A program made the position numbers and the translations under genes. A DNA stretch of 6,652 bases, from contig DNFZ01000249.1 in the NCBI GenBank assembly GCA_003486785.1, forward strand, positions 1 through 6,652, given 5' to 3'. Below the pieces are notes generated by a model, which was given only the letters and a program-made list of their open reading frames with translations, was not told the origin of the DNA and did no database searches. This stretch comes from Clostridiales bacterium. GTDB taxonomy: Bacteria > Bacillota > Clostridia > Christensenellales > CAG-138. Positions within the stretch are counted from its first letter, which is position 1. The number at the start of each line of letters is the position of its first letter. This document shows positions 1-6,652 of this stretch, one piece after another.

Positions 1-75
1 AAACAAAGCAAAAAGCGCGATGAATACGATTGCGATGAGAAACAGAGCGATGAGCAAACTATCGACAAAAGACAC
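1..75 (-). CDS. N-terminus of a small membrane protein, possibly OadG-like (partial, runs off left edge)
   Basis: Only the first 25 codons are present; the gene continues beyond base 1. It starts with GTG at 73-75, and an excellent ribosome binding site (AAGGGGGT on the minus strand, about 82-89) lies 7 bases upstream, which is why I accept a frame this short. The peptide begins VSFVDSLLIALF and then stays hydrophobic to the edge, so it is an N-terminal membrane helix preceded by a short polar segment. This pattern (short acidic/polar start, then S-L-hydrophobic-A-L-F and a V-F in the helix) resembles the gamma subunit of sodium-pumping decarboxylases (OadG family), which anchors the biotin-dependent decarboxylase complex in the membrane. 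With 25 residues this is only a suggestion; any single-helix membrane protein or signal anchor would look similar. That the frame is a real gene is fairly likely; the family is uncertain. Confidence 0.6.
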   Translation of the reverse strand, partial: MSFVDSLLIALFLIAIVFIALFALF

Positions 76-392
76 GAAATATACCCCCTTACAGATGCCA
101 AGCCGATGCCAACCGCACCGGCTCATGCAAAATTCCTTGCGATTTCGAACAAACAGCCGTCACTATGCCTTCTCAACAGTCTGGCAGAAAAAACACAGTG
201 CAAAAATGATCGAATTCATCATAAAGAGTATTATATCAGCGGCGATTTGTCAACCTATTCCATATCAGATGATCGATTGAAAAACAGATTAACCGATGAT
301 TTTTTGTCTCTCAAGCGCAGCGCTTCGGAAAGGGTTTTCACTGGAGCGATAGAAAAGGATACAGGCTTTGCCAAACGCGATGCAGAAGATGG
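76..392. other. Intergenic spacer between two leftward genes
   Basis: These 317 bases are A+T-richer than the genes. Short open frames cross it, but none has a ribosome binding site or a protein-like composition. It holds the ribosome binding site of the left-edge gene, an 11-base-period direct repeat (94-112) and a possible leftward promoter with a perfect TTGACA (248-253). A small palindrome (AAGCG CAG CGCTT, 313-325) is followed by no T run on the minus strand, so I see no clear intrinsic terminator for the transporter gene; readthrough into the left-edge gene is possible. Confidence 0.6.
225..253 (-). promoter_or_regulatory. Possible leftward promoter for the left-edge gene
   Basis: On the minus strand a perfect -35 hexamer TTGACA lies at 248-253. 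A perfect TATAAT lies at 230-235, but only 12 bases from it, too close for a standard sigma-A promoter. At the usual 17-base spacing the hexamer is TACTCT (225-230), a poor -10. Either the TACTCT version works, or TATAAT is used with another -35. A start here would give the left-edge gene a leader of roughly 140 bases. Confidence 0.3.
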
Positions 393-1649
393 TCAGCCCG
401 GCGTTTGAGTGGCGCTTTTTGCCGAAAGATAATACAGCGGTAGCGCGAGCAGCTGCGCGCCGAGGGAAACTGCGATCATCAGCGAAATATTCACATCATA
501 CAGCGCGCCGAGCAACCAGCTGCCTAAAAACCAGAATATGCCGAATACGCTCTCAAAGATGCCATATCCTGTGGCCCTGCTCGTCTTTGGCACGATGTTT
601 GCCACAGCTGCTTTTAGGATTGTCTCCTGCGCGCCCATGCCGATGCCCCACATCGCAATGCCAACCAGCAGTGCAAGATTGCTTCCTCCGCCGAATATGA
701 GCAGCGCAAAGGGCGCGGAGAGCGCGGTGGAGAGGATCAGCGCGCGCATTCCTTTTCTATCATACATCAGCCCGAACACCATGGCAGACGCGGCATCTAC
801 AAGCATCGCTCCCGCATAGAGCAGCGGCAGGGTGCCGCTATTGACGAAAGCGTTCGCCTCCGAAAGGCCGGTGGAGAGCACCGCATGCGTACGCGAGACG
901 TGCATGATGATCAGCGAATAATCGATGAAACCGAATGCAAACAGACTGATGCCCGCGAGGTAGAACAGGAACTTTCGGTTGAGGCGGAAGGGGACGAGTT
1001 TTTTGGGTTCCGGCTCAAAGTGTTCCGGGTTCGGGAACTTCTTCTTGGTTACAAACAGCATGAGGATGGTCGCGATCGCCGGTATGACCAGGAGCGCTAA
1101 GGCAAACGCATAGCGCTGATGCAGCGAGCCGCCTGTCTTAAAAAGCAGCGTGATATAGAGCATCACAGGGCCGAGAAACGCACCAAACTGATCGACAATC
1201 TCCTGTATGGCGAAACTCTTACCAACGCCCTCCTGCGTGGCAGCAAAGGACATGAGCGTGCTTTTGGCGGGTTTTTTAATCGCTTTGCCGATGCGCTCCA
1301 CGATGATCAAACCGCTGGCAAACACCCAGCCGTGCTCTCCCGCGAGCGCAAGTGCGGGAACGGCCAGCACATCGATCGTATATCCGAGTATCGTGATGAG
1401 CCAGTAGCGTTTCGTCTTGTCTGCAAAGCGCCCAAAGAGCAGACGCAGGGAATAGCCCACGAGTTCGCCGAGACCCGAAACGAATCCGATGGTCGCAGCG
1501 GAAGCGCCGAGCAGGGATAAAAACGCGCCGCGGATGCTGGCGGCCCCCTCGTGCGTCATGTCTGAAAGCAGGCTCACGACGCTGAAAAGCAGGATAAACG
1601 TCATGGCGGGGGTGATGGGGTTTTTCTTTTTGTCCAGGTTTCGTAGCAT
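393..1649 (-). CDS. Major facilitator superfamily transporter
   Basis: A 418-residue, roughly 12-helix integral membrane transporter of the MFS, probably exporting or importing a small solute by secondary transport; the substrate cannot be read from the sequence. The MFS cytoplasmic loop signature occurs in both halves: GRFADKTKR at residues 73-81 and GLMYDRKGMR at 293-302. The halves are joined by a charged central loop (about 201-226, KKKFPNPEHFEPEPKK). Residues 29-40 (SDMTHEGAASIR) and 118-128 (ERIGKAIKKPA), plus AQETILKAAVA at 340-350, resemble a subgroup of uncharacterised prokaryotic MFS proteins with a D-x-T-x-E-G-A-x-S motif near helix 1. I chose the ATG at 1647-1649 because AGAGGTG sits just upstream (1654-1660). 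A longer frame opening at 1703 would begin inside the -10 box of the promoter found here, so it is unlikely. The gene is divergent from enolase and appears monocistronic or first in a leftward unit. Confidence 0.9.
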   Translation of the reverse strand: MLRNLDKKKNPITPAMTFILLFSVVSLLSDMTHEGAASIRGAFLSLLGASAATIGFVSGLGELVGYSLRLLFGRFADKTKRYWLITILGYTIDVLAVPALALAGEHGWVFASGLIIVERIGKAIKKPAKSTLMSFAATQEGVGKSFAIQEIVDQFGAFLGPVMLYITLLFKTGGSLHQRYAFALALLVIPAIATILMLFVTKKKFPNPEHFEPEPKKLVPFRLNRKFLFYLAGISLFAFGFIDYSLIIMHVSRTHAVLSTGLSEANAFVNSGTLPLLYAGAMLVDAASAMVFGLMYDRKGMRALILSTALSAPFALLIFGGGSNLALLVGIAMWGIGMGAQETILKAAVANIVPKTSRATGYGIFESVFGIFWFLGSWLLGALYDVNISLMIAVSLGAQLLALPLYYLSAKSATQTPG

Positions 1650-1653
1650 GGTG

Positions 1654-1660
1654 CACCTCT
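1654..1660 (-). promoter_or_regulatory. Ribosome binding site fixing the transporter start
   Basis: AGAGGTG on the minus strand, with its AGAGG core 6 bases before the ATG at 1647-1649. It supports this start over the in-frame upstream ATG at 1703. Confidence 0.75.
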
Positions 1661-1701
1661 TGTCTTGGAGTGATCTTCGAATATGAGATATCCTGTGTCT
1701 C

Positions 1702-1730
1702 ATTATAATAACGAAAACCGATATTGAAAA
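1702..1730 (-). promoter_or_regulatory. Sigma-A type promoter of the transporter gene
   Basis: Minus strand: -35 TTTTCA (1725-1730, 4 of 6 consensus bases), a 17-base spacer, and a perfect -10 TATAAT (1702-1707). Transcription would start near 1695, giving a leader of about 45 bases before the chosen ATG. Confidence 0.7.
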
Positions 1731-1886
1731 CAGATAACAACAAAATAGTCTGTGTTTGTGCGTGAAAATCCATGGTCTGCGCTTTGGTTACGAACGAATT
1801 CATATTCTCGCTTGCGAAGGAATGGCTGTCATACGGTTAAAATTGTAACTTTGTCGCAAAAAATGCCTGCAGTGTGATGCAGTCGC

Positions 1887-1914
1887 TTGACAATCCATCT
1901 GATTGTGCTACGTT
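1887..1914 (+). promoter_or_regulatory. Probable enolase promoter
   Basis: A perfect -35 TTGACA (1887-1892), a 16-base spacer, and TACGTT (1909-1914) as -10 preceded by TG-C (1906-1908), an extended -10 arrangement. The -10 matches only 3 of 6 positions, but the -35 and the extended TG compensate. Transcription from about 1921 would give a 70-base leader containing the hairpin at 1934-1952. Confidence 0.5.
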
Positions 1915-1933
1915 GTATTTGTATCGATTAAAA

Positions 1934-1952
1934 TGCTCCGGCAACCGGAGCA
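1934..1952. promoter_or_regulatory. Perfect 8-bp hairpin in the enolase leader
   Basis: TGCTCCGG (1934-1941), loop CAA, CCGGAGCA (1945-1952): a perfect G+C-rich stem. On the plus strand it is followed by CACACAAAAA, so it should not terminate enolase transcription; it would sit near the 5' end of the mRNA, about 38 bases before the ATG. On the minus strand it is followed by TTTTAAT, like an intrinsic terminator. It could stabilise the mRNA or stop antisense transcription leaving enolase leftward. Confidence 0.55.
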
Positions 1953-1990
1953 CACACAAAAACATCATCAGGAAGTTGAGGATTGAATAG

Positions 1991-3313
<1,323 letters not shown>

Positions 3314-3327
3314 CGGTGCTCCCATCA

Positions 3328-3363
3328 AAAAATCCCCTGAACCATGCGGCTCAGGGGATTTTT
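3328..3363. terminator. Bidirectional intrinsic terminator between eno and the HAD gene
   Basis: Stem AAAAATCCCCTGA (3328-3340) pairs perfectly with TCAGGGGATTTTT (3351-3363) around a 10-base loop. Rightward, the stem ends in five Ts, 15 bases after the enolase stop. On the minus strand it ends in six Ts, 11 bases after the HAD stop. One hairpin therefore ends both converging transcripts. Confidence 0.92.
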
Positions 3364-3374
3364 GTTGTGTAGAA

Positions 3375-4025
3375 TCAATCCGGCGTAATGCCGATGATCG
3401 GTAGAACATCCAATGGAGTAGCCGGATAATAGTCCGCGGGGATGGTGATATCCGTCGTGCCCCAGACCGCCAGCGCGCCCTTTGCGCCGGCTGCCTTGGC
3501 GCATTGCATGTCATACGGCGCGTCTCCTAAGAAAAGAATCTCGTTAGGCGGGATGCCGAAGTGTGTTGCCGCAAAGAGCAGCGGATCTGCCGATGGTTTG
3601 GGGTTTTCCACGTCGTCCGCGCAGACGGCAAGATCAAAGTAATGCGCCAGGCCGTATTTGTGAAAATGCTCCTCATACAGCGCCCGCCCCTGCGAGGTAG
3701 CAACGCCGAGCGGAAGCCCCGCGTTCCGGATAGCCAAGAGCAGCGGCTCGATTCCCGTAAACGGCTTGTTTTCTGCGGCGAGCGGCGCGTAATAGTCGCT
3801 CCACTTACGAAGCGTGAGCTGCCAATCCGGCAGGGTGAAGAGATCGTTCAGCGCATAGCTGGGCAATCCCAGCATCTGGCGCAGATACTCCGGCGGGTAA
3901 TGCCCGCCGCCGGTGTCCACCACGGCGCGATCCAGCGTAAGGATCAGGTTCGGCGCGGAGTCGATCAGGCATGCGTCGATATCAAATATGATGGCTTTGA
4001 AGTTATATCGATTCGTCTTACTCAT
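3375..4025 (-). CDS. HAD-superfamily hydrolase, phosphatase of the PGP/Gph-like type
   Basis: A 216-residue soluble protein of the haloacid dehalogenase superfamily, which hydrolyses small phosphate esters through an aspartyl-phosphate. All four motifs are visible. Motif I is FDIDACLIDS (14-23) with nucleophile D15 and acid/base D17. Motif II is TSQGR (110-114). Motif III is K143 in NPKPSADP. Motif IV is GDAPYD (167-172), supplying the Mg2+ acidic residues. An alpha-helical cap lies between motifs I and II (about 24-100), the subclass I layout of phosphoglycolate phosphatase-like enzymes. Motif I is odd: the usual D-x-D-G-T/V reads D-I-D-A-C, while both aspartates remain. The substrate is unknown. 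The ATG at 4023-4025 has no recognisable ribosome binding site and no alternative start exists before motif I, so translation may be weak or coupled. It follows the helicase gene after 70 bases with no terminator between, so they probably share a transcript. Confidence 0.9.
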   Translation of the reverse strand: MSKTNRYNFKAIIFDIDACLIDSAPNLILTLDRAVVDTGGGHYPPEYLRQMLGLPSYALNDLFTLPDWQLTLRKWSDYYAPLAAENKPFTGIEPLLLAIRNAGLPLGVATSQGRALYEEHFHKYGLAHYFDLAVCADDVENPKPSADPLLFAATHFGIPPNEILFLGDAPYDMQCAKAAGAKGALAVWGTTDITIPADYYPATPLDVLPIIGITPD

Positions 4026-4095
4026 ACAATCGTGTAGTCTATCAGGTTATTTCTACAGAAGCAAGCAAAGAGCACGCTTTATTTCTGCTGTGCGG

Positions 4096-6405
4096 TTATG
4101 CGTTCGATTCATTCCAGAATGCCGAAACCTTCCCGGCGAGTTCCTCTTTGTGCCGTACGCGCTCGACCTTCCAGTGCGGCGGAAGAAGCCCGCGATAGTC
4201 GGAAAGGGAATAGCGCGTGTCGATGAGCAGTAGCGCGCCGCGGTCAGTCTCGGTGCGGATGATACGACCCGCCGCCTGCAAGACCTTGCTCATGCCGGGA
4301 TACTGATAGGCATAGCGAAACCCGCTTTGATACGATTCCTCAAAGGCATCGCGCAGCACATCCCGCTCCAAACACACCTGCGGCAGACCTACGCCGACCA
4401 CGACCGCGCCGCAGAGACGCTCGGCTGGCAGATCGATCCCCTCGGCAAACACGCCGCCCATCACGGCGAGCCCCAGCGTGATGCCCGTAGCATCCGGCAA
4501 AAACTGCGCGAGAAATTCCGCGCGGGCCGCGTCATCCATCTTTGGCGATTGCTCGAGAAACGTGACTTCGGGCAGCATCTCGCGCAGCAGCGCAGACAGC
4601 TTGGCAAGATAGGCGTGCGACGGCGCAAAGACGAGATAGTTGCCCCGTCTCCGCGCGGACACAAACGCGCGGATGGATTCGGTGACTGCGCGCAGCGTCG
4701 CCTCCCTTGCGGCAAAGCGCGTATCCAGCGAGAGATGGTACACCGCGAGATTTTCCGGCGGAAAGGGCGAGGGCAGCGCGAGAAACGGAGTTTCGGCCTT
4801 CACGCCGGATAGATCGCGATAGAAAACAAACGGCGAGAGCGTCGCGGAAAACAGGATCTCGCTGCGGCATTTTTTGTAGATTTCCGCGAGCTTGCCGGAG
4901 GCGTCGGTGCAAAAGAGCGTGATCGTCCGCGTTGTCTTGCCGCCCTGATAGAGTGTGCGATAGCGCGCATCGTACAGATCCATCACAAATCGAAACGACG
5001 ATAGGTCAAACGTGAGCTGACGTGCCAGCGCGCGGTCGGCAGGGATGCTGTCGGCAGAGAGCTGATCCAGCGCGCCTTCGACGGCTCTTGTGAGCGCTTC
5101 CGGCGGTTCGGTAACGGAGAGCGGGACGTCGAACCCCTCAAACTGCGCGGAGAACGCGGTTTCCAGCCTCTTGAGCGCGCGGTAGAGCGGCGTTTTGCGC
5201 TGCTGTTTGGGGATGCTCCTGCGCGTCTGCGTCACATCGGCGAGCGACAGCGCAGCGGAATACATGCTTCTTGCGCGATCCGGCAGGTTGTGCGCCTCGT
5301 CGATGAGCAGCACAAATCCGTTTCGTCCGGTGGTAAAGAATCGCTGCAAGCGCACGCGCGGGTCGAAGGCGTAGTTATAGTCGCAGATGATCAGATCGCA
5401 AGACAGCGAAAGATCGAGCGAGAGCTCAAACGGGCAGAGAAAGTGCTTTGCCGCATATGCGCGGATCACGTCCGGCGTGAAAACCCCATCGAGCCGGTTC
5501 ATCTCGGCGAGAGCGTCGCCCAGGCGGTCATAATACCCCTCCGCGCGCGGGCAGTCGCCCTCCCGGCAGATCGGCTGATCGTGGACGCACATCTTCTCTT
5601 TTGCGGTGATAACAACGGCGCGCAGGTGCGGGGCGTGGATGAGCTTTGCCGCGTTGACGGCCGCCTCCTGCTGTGTGGTACGCGCGGTGAGGTAGAAAAT
5701 CTTCGCCGCGTGCCCGTCCGCAAGCGCTTTTAGTGCGGGAAAGAGCACGGCCATGGTTTTGCCCGTGCCCGTCGGCGCTTGCGCGAGCAGGGCGGACTTT
5801 TCGCGGATGGCGTAGTAGACCTGCGCGGCAAGCGCGTGCTGGCCTTCGCGAAACGCGGGATAGGGAAACGCCATCTGCCGCACATCCTCGCGCAGGGCGC
5901 GTTCGTGGACATATTCGGTTTCGAGCAGATGCAGATATCGCTCGGTCAACAGCGCATAGAACGCGCCTAGCTGCTCAACGGCATACGATTCGGTCAGCGT
6001 CGTGATCTCGCCCGTGTCGAGGTGAAAATAGGTCAGACTCACGTCGATTTGCGCAAGTCCGGCCGTTTCGCAAAAGAGAAACGCATAGCACTTCGCCTGC
6101 GCCCAGTGCTGCGGATCGCCGGAAAGCAGCCGCTCGCTCTCGAGATACGTGGTCTTGATCTCCTCAACGCGAGAGTCTCCGTAGAGGCGGTCGATGCGGC
6201 CATACACCGTCAGCTCGATGTGCTCGGAAGAGACAGTGCCGGAGACGGATACCTCGTTTCTTGCGCCGTCCAACGCCACCGCCTGAAGCGCCTGATGCCC
6301 GCGGATGCCGTCGAGCAGGCGCGCGGAAGAGGCCATCGCGGACAGGCTGCCGGACAGCATGACGGTTTCGACGAGGGTTCGCACGGCGACTCTGCGCTTC
6401 TCCAA
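4096..6405 (-). CDS. XPD/DinG-like Fe-S DNA helicase with N-terminal PD-(D/E)XK nuclease-like domain
   Basis: A 769-residue superfamily 2 ATP-dependent DNA helicase (DEAD_2/Helicase_C_2 type), expected to unwind DNA 5' to 3' in repair or fork maintenance. Residues about 1-165 form a RecB/Cas4-like PD-(D/E)XK module: H37, D72 (GRID), E82-I-K84 (EEIKTT) and Q103-x3-Y107, all present. Helicase motifs: Walker A PTGTGKT (211-217), Walker B DEAH (369-372), SAT (520-522), EGIDLP (655-660) and QAAGRIIR (710-717). Four cysteines, C273, C280, C285 and C324, lie between motifs I and II as in XPD and DinG and should bind a 4Fe-4S cluster. I chose the TTG at 6403-6405 because AGAGGAGA precedes it and the protein then begins EKRRVAVRTLVE like relatives; an in-frame GTG at 6430-6432 would add nine residues but has no ribosome binding site. 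This fusion is known in Firmicutes but its biological role is poorly defined. First gene of a probable unit with the HAD gene. Confidence 0.93.
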   Translation of the reverse strand: MEKRRVAVRTLVETVMLSGSLSAMASSARLLDGIRGHQALQAVALDGARNEVSVSGTVSSEHIELTVYGRIDRLYGDSRVEEIKTTYLESERLLSGDPQHWAQAKCYAFLFCETAGLAQIDVSLTYFHLDTGEITTLTESYAVEQLGAFYALLTERYLHLLETEYVHERALREDVRQMAFPYPAFREGQHALAAQVYYAIREKSALLAQAPTGTGKTMAVLFPALKALADGHAAKIFYLTARTTQQEAAVNAAKLIHAPHLRAVVITAKEKMCVHDQPICREGDCPRAEGYYDRLGDALAEMNRLDGVFTPDVIRAYAAKHFLCPFELSLDLSLSCDLIICDYNYAFDPRVRLQRFFTTGRNGFVLLIDEAHNLPDRARSMYSAALSLADVTQTRRSIPKQQRKTPLYRALKRLETAFSAQFEGFDVPLSVTEPPEALTRAVEGALDQLSADSIPADRALARQLTFDLSSFRFVMDLYDARYRTLYQGGKTTRTITLFCTDASGKLAEIYKKCRSEILFSATLSPFVFYRDLSGVKAETPFLALPSPFPPENLAVYHLSLDTRFAAREATLRAVTESIRAFVSARRRGNYLVFAPSHAYLAKLSALLREMLPEVTFLEQSPKMDDAARAEFLAQFLPDATGITLGLAVMGGVFAEGIDLPAERLCGAVVVGVGLPQVCLERDVLRDAFEESYQSGFRYAYQYPGMSKVLQAAGRIIRTETDRGALLLIDTRYSLSDYRGLLPPHWKVERVRHKEELAGKVSAFWNESNA

Positions 6406-6410
6406 TGGGT

Positions 6411-6418
6411 CTCCTCTT
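6411..6418 (-). promoter_or_regulatory. Ribosome binding site selecting a TTG start for the helicase
   Basis: AAGAGGAG on the minus strand, five bases before the TTG at 6403-6405. It falls inside the longer GTG-started frame, which has nothing comparable upstream, so it decides for the TTG start. Confidence 0.75.
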
Positions 6419-6448
6419 GCGTAAGATTTCACAGTGAAAATAGATCAT

Positions 6449-6468
6449 CAAACAAGTACATTTGTTTG
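6449..6468. repeat. Inverted repeat at the helicase transcription start
   Basis: CAAACAA (6449-6455), six bases, TTGTTTG (6462-6468): perfect 7-base arms. It lies immediately downstream of the -10 box of the helicase promoter, covering the expected first transcribed bases. It could be a repressor operator or a weak 5' hairpin. It does not match the Bacillus LexA box, whose half-sites are closer together. Confidence 0.45.
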
Positions 6469-6476
6469 CTTTCGCT

Positions 6477-6485
6477 ATTATATCA
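6477..6485 (-). promoter_or_regulatory. Extended -10 promoter of the helicase-HAD unit
   Basis: Minus strand TGATATAAT: a perfect TATAAT (6477-6482) with the extended TG one base upstream (6484-6485). The -35 at 17 bases reads CTGATT (3 of 6), which is acceptable with an extended -10. Transcription near 6470 leaves a leader of about 65 bases before the TTG. Confidence 0.65.
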
Positions 6486-6522
6486 CACCAAAACGAAGAA
6501 ATCAGCCGCGAACTTATTTTGC

Positions 6523-6550
6523 TTGCAGTGAAACAAAAACGTGTTACAAT
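6523..6550 (+). promoter_or_regulatory. Rightward promoter of the right-edge gene
   Basis: -35 TTGCAG (6523-6528), a 16-base spacer, then TACAAT (6545-6550, 5 of 6) preceded by TG-T (6542-6544), an extended -10. It fires away from the helicase promoter, and transcription from about 6557 gives an 80-base A+T-rich leader to the ATG at 6637. Confidence 0.6.
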
Positions 6551-6636
6551 AAACTCAAAACACCAAATCAGTTTCCAGCGTTTTTGCTCAAATCAAAATG
6601 AATTTTCGCTCCAAAATACCCAAAAAAAGAGGCAAT

Positions 6637-6652
6637 ATGACAACCGAAGAAA
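6637..6652 (+). CDS. First codons of a rightward gene (partial, runs off right edge)
   Basis: ATG at 6637-6639 is preceded by AGAGG (6628-6632) at four bases and begins MTTEE before the window ends. The upstream extended -10 promoter on the same strand supports a real gene start. Five residues allow no functional call. Confidence 0.5.

Larger units (their letters stand above)
1650..1990. other. Divergent spacer between transporter and enolase
   Basis: A 341-base A+T-rich region carrying the leftward transporter promoter (1702-1730), the probable enolase promoter (1887-1914) and the enolase leader hairpin (1934-1952). Between about 1731 and 1860 I see no gene and no clear repeat. A short dyad CTGCA-N6-TGCAG (1867-1882) ends 4 bases before the enolase -35 box and might bind a regulator. 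Confidence 0.6.

Noticed and set aside
313..325. Palindrome AAGCG CAG CGCTT as a terminator for the transporter
   Set aside because: The stem is only five pairs and no T run follows it on the minus strand.
106..408. Rightward 100-codon frame in the left spacer
   Set aside because: No ribosome binding site, mixed low-complexity composition, and it overlaps the transporter 3' end on the opposite strand.
1276..1803. 175-codon minus-strand frame overlapping the transporter
   Set aside because: It runs in another frame of the transporter gene and across its promoter; its composition is arginine-rich and not protein-like.
6022..6531. 169-codon rightward frame opposite the helicase N-terminus
   Set aside because: It is antisense to the nuclease domain, has no ribosome binding site and runs through both divergent promoters.
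6590..6624. A/T-rich imperfect repeat (GCTC-AAA units) in the right-edge leader
   Set aside because: The copies match only partly and are no better than expected in such A+T-rich sequence.

Overview
The window looks like ordinary chromosomal DNA from a Gram-positive anaerobe of the Clostridia type. This rests on strong AGGAGG-like ribosome binding sites, sigma-A style promoters (several with an extended TGn -10 box), GTG and TTG start codons, a clostridial-looking enolase and a nuclease-helicase fusion common in Firmicutes. The genes are visibly G+C-rich while the spacers are A+T-rich. I place it no more precisely than that, because there is no rRNA or other phylogenetic marker. I see no tRNA, rRNA, CRISPR array, insertion sequence or phage gene.

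Layout from left to right. Bases 1-75 hold the first 25 codons of a leftward gene that runs off the edge and starts with one hydrophobic helix, possibly an OadG-type small membrane subunit. A spacer (76-392) follows. Next is a leftward major facilitator transporter (393-1649) with its own promoter. A 341-base divergent spacer (1650-1990) holds that promoter, a probable promoter for enolase and a strong hairpin in the enolase leader. Enolase (1991-3313, rightward) is complete and ends at a hairpin terminator (3328-3363) that works on both strands and also ends the converging leftward unit. That unit is an XPD/DinG-like helicase with an N-terminal PD-(D/E)XK nuclease-like domain (4096-6405) followed by a HAD-family phosphatase (3375-4025), probably one transcript. 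The right end (6406-6652) is a second divergent spacer with a promoter on each strand, and the first codons of a rightward gene from 6637.

Functionally the genes are a mix: one glycolytic housekeeping enzyme (enolase), one transporter of unknown substrate, one DNA-processing enzyme likely for repair or replication-fork maintenance, and one small-molecule phosphatase. Nothing shows them forming one pathway. I found no convincing undescribed system. The points most worth a second look are the nuclease-helicase fusion with both active sites intact, the HAD protein with an altered motif I, the dyad at the helicase transcription start, and the enolase leader hairpin that reads as a terminator on the opposite strand.
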